A DNA stretch of 64,000 nt from Agrostemma githago (lineage: Eukaryota > Streptophyta > Magnoliopsida > Caryophyllales > Caryophyllaceae): positions 33,303,577-33,367,576 of the forward strand of contig OY288254.1 of the NCBI GenBank assembly GCA_958450325.1. Reading direction: 5' to 3'. Every line of letters starts with the position of its first letter. Within the stretch, counting starts at the first letter, position 1. A model generated the notes under the pieces. That model had not been told where the DNA came from, searched no databases, and worked only from the letters and a program-made list of their open reading frames with translations. Below, piece by piece: positions 1-9,136 of this stretch. Made by a program: the position numbers and the translations under genes.

Positions 1-249
1 GTGAACGGTACCTGTTATTGGACTTTTCGAGAAGCATGTTTTGCTCTTGGCTTGATCGGTGACGACACTGAGTATGTTGATGCAATTAAGGAAGCACACT
101 ACTGGGAGTCGGGTACTTATCTAAGGCATCTATTTGCGTCGTTGCTGTTAACCGTTTCTATGTCGATGCCTCATACCGTGTGGGAGGAAACTTGGGAATT
201 TTATCCAATGACATCCTCTTCAGGCAACGGAGGGTTTTGTCGAATCCCG

Positions 250-328
250 GTAAGTTTAGTTGTTCCTTCTGTATTCTCCGTAAATATTATTTAGAATTCA
301 TGTTCATTTTGGTTACTTTTTGTCTTAG
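250..328 (+). other. Intron in the Helitron helicase
   Basis: The donor GTAAGT begins at 250 and the acceptor TTAG ends at 328. Removing the 79 bases joins a frame reading DILFRQRRVLSNP to LELTEEE with one residue built across the junction, which matches how Helitron helicases read. Confidence 0.7.
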
Positions 329-1090
329 ATTTGGAGTTGACTGAGGAAGAGATTCATAACTTAGCCTTGCTCGATATTGAGGCTTTGCTACAGAGTAATG
401 GTAGTAGTTTGTTTATGTTTGAAGACATGCCCATTCTTGATTCATCGGTTTTTCCTAGCTTACATAACACGTTGATTCGAGATGAATTATCGTATGATAG
501 GGATGCTTTGCGTCACGAATTTGAAGTTGCCCTGCCTATGTTAAATACCGACCAGCGTTCTGTATACGACGAAATTACTAATGTTGTAACATCGCAACGA
601 AGAACCGTTTTCTTTGTGTATGGCTTCAAGGGTACAGGAAAAACATTTTATATGGCGCAAATTATGTGCTGATTTGCGCAGCAAGGGGCAGATTGTGCTT
701 CTTGTTGCGTCCAGTGGAATTGCGACCACTTTACTTCCCGGAGGTAGGACAGCCCATTCCAGATTCGGCATTCCAATTAATGTTGTTGAGACTTCCACTT
801 GTTCCAATATTAAGCTTGGGTCAGATTTAACTGAGCTAATAATGAAGATAAGTCTCATTATTTGGGATGAGGCACCCATGATCCATAGGCATGCCTTTGA
901 GGCTCTTGATCGTAGCTTGAAAGATGTTATGCGTGCTGTGAGCCCACGTAATGCGGACCTGCCTTTTGGGGGTAAATTTGTCGTATTTGGAGGTGACTTC
1001 CGACAAATACTTCCTATTGTTCCTAAAGGAAGTAGGTCTGACATTGTGCATGCAACTTTATTTTCATCTTACTTATGGTCATCATGCAAG

Positions 1091-1207
1091 GTCATTTTTC
1101 TTCCCTTTTGTACGAATGATTTCGTTGTTTGTCATGTCATCTACATTTGAATTTGTCTATATTTTTCCTATATGAACCCTTCCCTTTTCCCCCCTATATT
1201 TATAAAG
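1091..1207 (+). other. Intron in the Helitron helicase
   Basis: A GT begins at 1091 and an AG ends at 1207. Splicing joins WSSCK to VLRLTQNMRL in frame, restoring the usual spacing between the GGDFRQ and LTQNMR motifs. Without splicing the frame runs to a stop near 1150. Confidence 0.7.
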
Positions 1208-2377
1208 GTACTCAGACTCACCCAGAACATGCGCCTTCAAGTCGGTGCCTCTCCTTATAATGCACAAGAGGTACGAGAATTCTCAGATTGGATCCTCAGA
1301 GTTGGTGATGGTTTGGAAGATGGGCGCAATGATGGCGAGGTTGACGTTAAATTTCCAGATGTCATTGTTATCCATAAAGTCACCGATCCTATTGCATCAA
1401 TTGCGTCCACTACATATCCCAACCTATTGAATCAGTTGCGGACCGATGATTATTTGCAGGAACGAGCGATTTCGGCCCCTACCCATGATTTTGTTGAATT
1501 GATTAACGACTATGTATTATCTCTTCTTGACGGTGTAGAGCAGGTCTATTTAAGCTCTGATGAGGTATGTATGGACGAGATAGTTTTGGGCCAACCTGAT
1601 GTGCACTCCACTGAGTTCTTGAATAGCATTAAGTGCTCCGGGATTCTTAACCATGAGTTACGATTGAAAGTTGGTGCTATGGTTATGCTTATCCGGAATA
1701 TTGATCAATTTCGTGGGTTGTGTAATGGTACGCTTAATTGTGACTCACTTGGCGAAACGAGTCATTCGGTGCAAGGTGCTAACGGGTAGCCATAATGATA
1801 TAGTTTATATCCCGCGTTTGACCCTTTCGCCATCTGACTCAGCCAAGTTCCCTGTTCGGTTTACTCGGCGGCAATTTCTTGTTTCCATACGCTTTGCCAT
1901 GACAATCAACAAAAGTCAAGGGCAGTCGTTGTCACACATTGGTCTATATCTCCCTAAGCATGTGTTTACACATGGTCAATTATATGTTGCTTTATCGAGG
2001 GTCACCAACAAAAAAGGATTGAAAATTCTTATTTTCGATGGCAATCATCGGACTTCTGACACTACCACTAATGTAGTATATCAAGAAGTTTTCCTATATT
2101 TGTAATTAGATTTGTATGCTCGCGTAGAGTTGTATGGTTGTCTGTTCTTACTACTTTCAGCTTTACATTTTAATGTATATGTTAGTTTCAACAAACATCT
2201 ATTACTCCTATTTTTAATCTATTTATATGTTGGCCTTACACTTTAATGTATATGTACTCCCTCCTATTTATTAAACTCACAAATCATGATTCTTATATCA
2301 ATTGATTTTCATCATAGTATGTATTCTCATCTACTAAATTTTTTTCATTTAAATATAAATATCATTTTTAATACAAC

Positions 2378-2406
2378 CGTGCAATTTTGCACGCGACAAA
2401 ACCTAG
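2378..2406 (+). other. Helitron 3' terminus: hairpin plus CTAG
   Basis: A palindrome with seven-base arms and a two-base centre (CGTGCAA / TTGCACG, 2378-2393) is followed by CTAG at 2403-2406 and then T. Hairpin, spacing and CTRR end all fit the class, and it lies about 300 bases after the helicase stop on the same strand. Confidence 0.88.
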
Positions 2407-2815
2407 TGTTAAGATTAAAACAAAAAAAATCATACATATAAAAAAAATCCCAAATTTTTTTTTTCCAGAATTCGAAAAATAAATCAATTTTTTTCGCAAT
2501 TTTTTTTTTCTCTGAAAAAATATCAATTTTTTTTTTCTGAAAAAAATACATATATTTTTTTTTGTTTCGAGCGATCTCATTGGTCCGTTTCATCAAACTC
2601 AAATTAGGAAAGTATCATAAATAATAAAAAAAAATATCAATTAAGAAATCTTTTGATTATTACAATATATATTTAATCAAAGATCATCGTAAAATAAATT
2701 ATATAAAAAATGAAATAATTAGATTCGTGGTAAAAAATGCTATCTTTAGAATATAAATTTCATATCATTTGTTTCACATTATGTGATGAATTTATTACAT
2801 ATAACAGTTTTAAAA
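2407..2815. other. AT-rich spacer with T and A tracts
   Basis: I see no gene. The stretch is dominated by runs of T and A of 6-10 bases. Reading frames here are low-complexity Lys/Phe/Ile strings and are not supported as coding. Confidence 0.6.
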
Positions 2816-4200
2816 TTATCCAACATCGACAAATTATATATATGATGATGAAATTCTATATTATAAATAAAGAGTAATAATTCGTTGTTCGATATCTATC
2901 AAAAGTCTTTTGAATCTCAAAAAGAGTTTCTAAGACTATAAACTTAAGTAATTATCCTACATCAAAAAATTATGATGAGGTGATGAAATTTTATATTATA
3001 TCAAAAAAATTATGATGTGGTGATGAAATTTTATATTATAAATAAGAGTAATCATTTGGTTTTAAATTCGACCAAAAAAAATTTTAAATTATCCCACATC
3101 GAAAAATTATGATGGGGTGATGAGATTCTATATTATAAATATTAGTAATCATTCGATTTTAAATATCGACCAAAAAACTTTTGTGTCTCAAAAAAACTTT
3201 TAATATATACGACTGCAAATTAAAATCATCAAACATTTAAAAAATTATAGTGAGGTGATGAAATTCTATATTATCAACAAGAGTAATGATGTGATTTTTT
3301 TGTCTTTAAAAGAGCTGATGGAAAACAATAAACTTAAATAAATTATCCCACATCGAAAAATATGATAAGTTGATGAATTTTATATTATAAGTAAGACTAA
3401 TCCTTCGTTCTTAAATATCAATCAAAAAAACGTTTAAGTTTTAAAAAGTCTCTTAATAAGACTACAAACTTAAGTAAAAATAATCTCACATCGAAAAATT
3501 ATAATAAGGTGATGAAATTTTATATTATAAATAATACCCCGTATTAATCATGTGCTCTTACATATTAACCAAAAATTTTTTGAGTCTTAAAATATCTATT
3601 AAGACTATAAGCTTAAGTGAAACTATCTCACATTCGAAAAATTATAAAGTTTCATCAAACATAAATCTTTTGAGTCTTAAAAAGTTGTTAAGACTATACA
3701 CTTAAATAAAAAAAAATTATAATAAGATGATGAAATTTTATATTATAAATAAAACTAAAAAAAATTCCTTAGACATCAACCAAGTTAAGTAATTCGCCCA
3801 CATCGAAAAATTATGTTGAGGTTATGAATTTCTACTTAAGAGTAATCATTGTTTTTAAATATCAACCAACAAAAAAACTATGATGGAATTCTATATCATT
3901 GTTTTTTAAATTATGATGAGGTCGTGAATTTGTAGTCTTATTTTTTTCAAAAAAATTGAGTTTAAAAAAGGTCTTAATAAGACTACAAACTTAAAATATT
4001 CTCACATCGAAACAATTAAAATACGTTACGGTGACGATTCTATATTATAAATAAGACTACAAATTTTAGTTAAATTTATCCCACACCGACAAATTATAAT
4101 AAGGTGATGGATTTCTATATTATAAATAAGATTAATTATTTGTTCTTAGATATAAATCAAAATCATTCGAGTCTTAAGAAACTCTTAAGACTATAAACTT
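2816..4200 (+). repeat. Degenerate tandem array, ~135-bp unit with snRNA-promoter-like box
   Basis: A unit recurs about nine or ten times. It starts with a box close to ATCCCACATCG, continues with AAAAATTATGATGAGGTGATGAAATT, then TATATTATAAATA, and then a variable tail with TCTTAATAAGACTACAAACTTAAGTAA. Box positions that I can place are 2818, 2954, 3091 (exact), 3345 (exact), 3483, ~3625, ~3795, ~3998 and 4078, mostly 125-142 bases apart. The units are strongly diverged. There is no open frame. The box equals the plant upstream sequence element consensus of snRNA genes, and the AT block 27 bases later resembles a TATA box. Promoter activity is only an inference. Confidence 0.7.
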
Positions 4201-4440
4201 ATCCCTAAGGCTAACATCATATAACCCAATTAAGACATTGTAGAATAAGCTAAACTTCCCTTAATATCTTTTTGAGCAAGAGCTAAGGTAGCTCCTAAAA
4301 ATACTGTTATTATACCTATAAAAGCGATTATATACATTATATAAGGTATAACTATGAAAAGAGGAAAAAGTCGAGCAACTACAAAAATCTCAGCTGCGAC
4401 CATGGTCGCAGCATGTATGAGAGTTGAAATCGGAATACGT
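4201..4440 (-). pseudogene. ndhF: Plastid ndhF fragment in nuclear DNA (downstream piece)
   Basis: The minus strand encodes a stretch of NADH dehydrogenase-like subunit 5: PIST-LIHAATMVAA, then a membrane-type segment (FLGATLALAQKDIKGSLAYSTMS) and LGYMMLALG. This is an antiporter-like transmembrane region of the thylakoid NDH complex. A TAA replaces the Gln codon expected after YSTMS, so the piece is dead. It ends exactly where Copia element E begins, and the upstream codons of the same gene lie at 42227-42475 in the same orientation. The natural reading is a nuclear plastid insertion split by E. Confidence 0.88.
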
Positions 4441-4570
4441 TGTTATCACGGTAGTAGTAGAGATAGGGAGAGAAGAAGGTAAGATCTTATCTGGAACGAA
4501 AACAGAGATTGTGTCGCGACAAGAACGTCACTGTCCTAAAGTTGATTTATGCCCCGTCTGCTACATACGG
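4441..4570 (-). repeat. Copia E 3' LTR, outer piece
   Basis: This matches the outer end of the 5' LTR at 41538-41665 with a few differences (for example CTACATACGG against CTACACACGG). The match stops at 4570 where element G1 begins. Roughly 465 bases of LTR that should follow are absent from this copy. Confidence 0.85.
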
Positions 4571-5117
4571 TGATGCGAGTTCATTTTGCAGCGTTGTTTT
4601 GATCAGTCCATATCTCGAGTTATACTTGGAGTTTCGTAGTCATACAAAATGGAGGAGATAGATTTCGAGCTTATCTTTCCAATGACTATTTTCATGAAGG
4701 CTCATTGAACAAGTATTGACAAAGTTATGGTCCGAACAAGACAGTTGTGCATGGGAATTTCTGATGCGAGTTCATTTTTGCAGCATTGTTTTGATCAGTC
4801 CATATCTCGAGTTATACTTGGAATTTCGTAGTCATTCAAAATGGAGGAGATAGATTTCGAGCTTATCTTTCCAATGACTATTCATGAAGGCTCATTGAAC
4901 AAGTATTGACAAAGTTATGGTCCGAACAAGTCAGTTGTGCATGGGAAAGCACCGGGGTTAAAGAGGACGTTTGAAGCTGGTTGTGCACGTCCAAATGGCT
5001 CCTTATTAAGCTTTGTTATTAGCTCCTAGTTTACATAGCTTTGTTATTAGCTCCTAGTTTACATAGCTTTGTTATTAGCTCCTAGTTTACATAGCTTTGT
5101 CATTCCAAATCACATCA
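4571..5117 (+). repeat. G1 5' LTR (internally deleted)
   Basis: It begins with a ~191-bp block that is immediately repeated from 4762. Next come three copies of a ~28-bp repeat (AGCTTTGTTATTAGCTCCTAG..., about 5010-5100), and then it jumps to the LTR end. The TATA region present in the partner LTR is missing. Confidence 0.8.
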
Positions 5118-5121
5118 TAAG

Positions 5122-5133
5122 TGGTATCAGAGC
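5122..5133 (+). other. G1 primer binding site
   Basis: TGGTATCAGAGC, the complement of the 3' end of plant initiator Met tRNA, lies four bases after the 5' LTR. It fixes the element orientation as plus. Confidence 0.85.
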
Positions 5134-5303
5134 TACAACTCTTGATTTTTCTTAAAATCAAGACGGTCCAAGAAGTGTCGAAGCCAAGTTATTAGTTGAA
5201 TTTCTGATTGCGATTGGAATTCAAAGGTTAAACTCGTGCGGGTAGTTCGAGGGTTAATCGGTTTTGATTGTTTCGTGGTTCTTGTTGAAGTTCGATTTAT
5301 TTT

Positions 5304-5340
<37 letters not shown>

Positions 5341-5390
5341 GTTCACGAATTAGTACTGTTCACGTAGTACTATTCCATAAAAAAAAAAAG

Positions 5391-5846
5391 ATGGCTGGAA
5401 TTTTCTCGTTTGAAAACACTTACGAGGAAAGTTTGGTGTTTGATCCAACGTTACCACCTGTTTTTGACGAGTATCATCTTTAACCAAACGGGTTGTGCAA
5501 GAAGAAACAAATTCTGATCTTAGTCAAAACAAGCATGGAGAGTAAGGGGATTGAGCTTGTGGAATACTTTGAGAAGCAACAAAAGATACCTGATCCATCT
5601 TTGTTCACAACAAGCAAAGTAGAGTTCACAAGCATTCAAAACAACACCTACTTGAAAAGGAGTCGAGCTTGGGGTCGAGCCGTGATACCAACGTTACCCA
5701 CACTTATGTCTATTTGGAGTAAGGATGTGTTGATCCTAACAAATTTTGTATTTGATCCAGGTAGGATACTTGTTACAAGAATTGAGGACAATTCTTTTTC
5801 AAAGAAGGAGAGTATGATGCGAGTTCATTTTGCAGCGTTGTTTTGA
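5391..5846 (+). pseudogene. G1-borne frame of unknown function, one stop codon
   Basis: The frame starts at ATG 5391 after the A tract and ends at 5846, inside the 3' LTR, so the last ten or so residues are LTR-encoded. A TAA at 5481-5483 interrupts it about 30 codons in. Next to it about two codons are missing compared with the intact homologue in element F (12083-12544). The rest aligns closely: FSFENT, VFDP-LPP-FDEY, KGIELVEYFEKQ, KRSRAWGRAVIPTLPTL, SIWSKDVLILTNFVFDPG and RIEDNSFSKK. I do not recognise a domain. There is no zinc knuckle, protease or polymerase motif. Confidence 0.72.
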
Positions 5847-6778
5847 TCAGTCCATATCTCGAGTTATACTTGGAGTTTCGTAGTCATTCAAAATGGAGGA
5901 GATAGATTTCGAGCTTATCTTTCCAATGACTATTCATGAAGGCTCATTGAACAAGTATTGACAAAGTTATGGTCCGAACAAGACAGTTGTGCATGGGAAT
6001 TTCTGATGCGAGTTCATTTTTGCAGCATTGTTTTGATCAGTCCATATCTCGAGTTATACTTGGAACTTCGTAGTCATTCAAAATGGAGGAGATAGATTTC
6101 GAGCTTATCTTTCCAATGACTATTCATGAAGGCTCATTGAACAAGTATTGACAAAGTTATGGTCCGAACAAGTCAGTTGTGCATGGGAAAGCACCGGGGT
6201 TAAAGAGGACGTTTGAAGCTGGTTGTGCACGTCCAAATGGCTCCTTATTAAGCTTTGTTATTAGCTCCTAGTTTACATAGCTTTGTTATTAGCTCCTAGT
6301 TTACATAGCTTTGTTATTAGCTCCTAGTTTACATAGCTTTGTTATTAGCTCCTAGTTCACATAGATGTAGCTTTGTTTTTGTCACCATGTAGCTTCGTTA
6401 TTGTCACCCTAACCAGCCGGTTTAAGGGTCTTGTTGTAGGCTATATATAGCCATCTATTTGAATGAATAAGACATCCAATTTGCATATCAAAAACCTGAG
6501 TAAAGCTAAGCTTTTCTTTTACGTCCTTGTTGTTTACAAGACAAAGTCTAGAGTAAGTCGCGTTACAAGCTCTAAACTCGTTATTTCAATCGAGTGTTTG
6601 ATCTAGCAACCGCTTTGTTGGAGTATAGGTCTACTTCACCTAACATACTATCCTTGGTTACGGTTTATTCATCCTTAAAACTAACCTTTCATTCTGTTTT
6701 GGTCACTTGTTTACGTTCCATTTCAGAATACTAATCCTACTTCATATTCTTATTCAAAGTTCATATCAACTCACATCA
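5815..6778 (+). repeat. G1 3' LTR
   Basis: 964 bp, TGATGCG...CACATCA. A ~189-bp block is duplicated in tandem (5815-6003 and from 6004). Four ~28-bp units lie at about 6250-6360. A TATA-like TATATATA lies at about 6444-6452 with AATGAATAAG shortly after. The tail from about 6430 to 6778 matches solo LTRs G2 and H. Confidence 0.82.
6444..6453 (+). promoter_or_regulatory. Likely TATA box of the G-family LTR
   Basis: GGCTATATATAGCC is a palindromic TATA motif kept in G2 (about 8138) and H (about 55609), and as CTATAAATAG in F. It is the only strong TATA candidate in the LTR. Confidence 0.6.
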
Positions 6779-7673
6779 CGATCTTATTAGGGCAAACTAA
6801 TGTGTTGTAGCAGGTCTAACTTATATCAGGCTTCCGATCTTAGGTTCAAGTTTACCGAATTGAATTAATCAATCATGCGCATTAACTGACTAATCGCGAT
6901 TATATGCTACAATTGACAACTCAGACACATTATTATTGACAGATCTATAAATTATTTAGCGACCACATTCAATTCGCAGATTCCCTAAATCCTAGCGAAG
7001 GAAATTAGCTACTCATAATTAGATTAAGAACAACAAGAATAATAAAAGATTTTACTAGAGTAAACATGATGAACAATAATAAATTTGCGACAAGCATAAG
7101 ACAAGGATCATGAATAATTAAGTATGAAGAAGAAGAACAATCAAGAAGAAAGAAGAAGAAAAATCAAGGAAGAAGAAAGAAGGATTAGATTAAATTACGA
7201 AGAGGAATAAAGGCGATTCGAATCTGAAAGTCTTACAATAACCGAGTTTTAAAGGAAGAAATTAGACTAAAAAATAAGAAGAGGAAAAGTATCGAGAGAA
7301 AGTAAGTAGTTCTAGTTTTTGTGGCTAAAAAGCCTATTTATACAACTTAGGATAGGTTAAAACTGTTTAGGAAACTTTTTGCTGAGCACGAAATCTGCCC
7401 GCAGCCCAAGAAATTGTCGGCCAACTACTTTAATAGTCGGTCGACTATTGCCATGGTCGGTCGACTATTCTGCCTACTTCAGCGGTCAGCTCTTCCAGCT
7501 TCGTTTTGCCTCGGTTTTGGTTCGTTTTAGCTCCTTTGTCTTCTGTTCCTGCAAAAGGACAATAGACACCACAAAGTAGCCAATTCGGGGCAAAATAATA
7601 GTTTTCACTACTCAATAAATACGATAATGCGCGTAATAAGAGCATAAAAAGTGTATATAAAATACGCGCATAA
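6779..7673 (-). repeat. Unclassified LTR fragment
   Basis: No gene is present. Read on the minus strand it has LTR-like layout: a start near TGCGCGTATTTTATATAC (about 7672), a cluster of short palindromes (7416-7470), a TATAAATA box (7335-7342), pyrimidine-rich DNA, and an end near 6779-6810. It sits between G1 and the resumed Copia LTR, replacing about 465 bases of that LTR. I see no target duplication and no second copy in the window, so the family is open. Confidence 0.5.
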
Positions 7674-7723
7674 ATATATAAACACATTTTAGAAGCATTA
7701 AATGTTCCATTTGGGATAGTTAA
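7674..7723 (-). repeat. Copia E 3' LTR, middle piece
   Basis: The stretch from ATATATAAACACATTTTAG to GATAGTTAA matches the 5' LTR near 42133-42186. It ends at the target duplication GTTAA (7719-7723) of solo LTR G2. Confidence 0.85.
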
Positions 7724-8477
7724 TGATGCGAGTTCATTTTGCAGCGTTGTTTTGATCAGTCCATATCTCGAGTTATACTTGGAGTTTCGTAGTCATTCAA
7801 AAATGGAGGAGATAGATTTCGAGCTTATCTTTCCAATGACTATTCATGAAGGCTCATTGAACAAGTATTGACAAAGTTATGGTCCGAACAAGACAGTTGT
7901 GCATGGGAATTTCTGATGCGAGTTCATTTTTGCAGCATTGTTTTGATCAGTCCATATCTCGAATTATACTTGGAATTTCGTAGTCATTCAAAATGGAGGA
8001 GATGGATTTCGAGCTTATCTTTCCAATGACTATTCATGAAGGCTCATTGAACAAGTATTGACAAAGTTATGGTCCGAACAAGTCAGTTGTGCATGGGAAA
8101 GCACCGGGGTTAAAGAGGACGTTTGAAGCTGGTTGTAGGCTATATATAGCCATCTATTTGAATGAATAAGACATCCAATTTGCATATCAAAAACCTGAGT
8201 AAAGCTAAGCTTTTCTTTTACGTCCTTGTTGTTTACAAGACAAAGTCTAGAGTAAGTCGCGTTACAAGCTCTAAACTCGCTATTTCAATCGAGTGTTTGA
8301 TCTAGCAACCGCTTTGTTGGAGTATAGGTCTACTTCACCTAGCATACTATCCTTGGTTACGGTTTATTCATCCTTAAAACTAACCTTTCATTCTGTTTTG
8401 GTCACTTGTTTACGTTCCATTTCAGAATACTAATCCTACTTCATATTCTTATTCAAAGTTCATATCAACTCACATCA
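7724..8477 (+). mobile_element. Solo LTR G2 (F/G family)
   Basis: 754 bp, TGATGCG...CACATCA, flanked by GTTAA on both sides (7719-7723 and 8478-8482). Like G1 it starts with a ~190-bp block repeated in tandem (second copy from 7914). It lacks the 28-bp units between the block and the TATA region. A perfect duplication with one LTR indicates recombination between the LTRs of a former full element. Confidence 0.9.
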
Positions 8478-8482
8478 GTTAA

Positions 8483-8523
8483 TATCACTAAGTATGCTTC
8501 TTTTGAAGCATTTAACTCTAACA
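8483..8523 (-). repeat. Copia E 3' LTR, inner end
   Basis: The stretch ending CTCTAACA matches the outer end of the 5' LTR (42187-42226). It is followed by ATCCCCCACATG, the complement of a polypurine tract, which marks the internal boundary. Confidence 0.85.
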
Positions 8524-9136
8524 ATCCCCCACATGATTCAAAAGAAGAAGAAAATGGAGAAATCATTGGCAAACGGAGTTTTAGTGTTTAGATGTTCAGT
8601 GTCTTGTGGACTTTAACTGACACCCAGTGCGTACAAAAATCTAGAACCATCATTTAGAGGTGGATCGAAGCCTTTAACCTCCTAATGATATTGGTAAAAG
8701 GTTAGTTGTGCACTTACCGTACTCAAATCAGGGCTAGTATTCGCACCATCCATGAACTCATCATGAACGCCAACTGTATATCGTAAGTATTTTACTTGGA
8801 CTTCCCAAGTGCTCTCCAAATGAATCCTGGTAATTCATGAATGCCTCTAGAGACCCTAAAGCCTAAGGATCTCTTGGGGTTTAGAGCAATAATCCCCCAC
8901 ATTCACATAGGTAAATTCATCAGGTTTGACTGTCACAAACCATCCGTTTAGGACTATGAATTTATTAAGAGCCGAAGCTCAACCTTAAAACACAAGACAG
9001 TAGATCTCAAAATAAAAAATATGTCACGTAAAACAGTTACAAAAGGAAATGGTTGTGACATTATTACTCGAGTTCACTGTGACTTCGTTTGACCGCATTT
9101 GACCTTAGCTGAACTAAGTTGGGTATCAATCACAGT
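8524..9136 (-). other. Copia E 3' untranslated region
   Basis: This is non-coding internal DNA between the RNase H stop and the 3' LTR. Apart from the polypurine tract at its left end I see no gene or repeat structure. Confidence 0.7.

Larger units (their letters stand above)
1..2105 (+). pseudogene. Helitron RepHel, Pif1-like helicase domain (broken)
   Basis: This would be the SF1B DNA helicase part of the Helitron transposase. In order I see the early EACFALGL block, Walker A (GFKGTGKT, about 630-654), Walker B (IIWDEAP, about 856-880), the GGDFRQILP motif (about 990-1016), the LTQNMRL block (about 1214) and the C-terminal TINKSQGQS and YVALSR motifs (about 1900-2000). The frame resumes cleanly if two GT-AG introns are removed (250-328 and 1091-1207). 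Three small indels remain: a lost T near 198-203, an extra T near 644-648, and an indel near 1728-1735. The stop is at 2103-2105. Helitron identity is firm; loss of function follows from the frameshifts. Confidence 0.87.
1..2406 (+). mobile_element. Helitron, 3' part, running off the window start
   Basis: The element carries a Helitron-type Pif1 helicase reading toward its 3' end. It finishes with the expected Helitron terminus: a perfect hairpin (arms 2378-2384 and 2387-2393), ten bases further the tetranucleotide CTAG (2403-2406), and then a T, which is the host base expected after a Helitron 3' end. No terminal inverted repeat or target duplication is expected for this class. The 5' end and the Rep nuclease part lie outside the window. 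The helicase is broken, so this copy is not autonomous. Confidence 0.88.
4571..6778 (+). mobile_element. Short LTR element G1 (F/G family)
   Basis: LTRs start TGATGCG and end CACATCA (4571-5117 and 5815-6778). A primer binding site identical to the usual initiator-Met type (TGGTATCAGAGC) lies at 5122-5133, and a purine tract (about 5800-5814) precedes the second LTR. The internal part is only ~700 bp with one frame of about 150 codons and a run of 34 A (5305-5338). The left LTR is shorter (547 against 964 bp) because the TATA-containing part is missing. I see no matching target duplication (TACGG on the left, CGATC on the right), so one flank has been rearranged. Confidence 0.82.

Noticed and set aside
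2345..2602. Lys/Phe-rich frames on the minus strand
   Set aside because: They arise from T runs and overlap in several phases; no codon-like structure.
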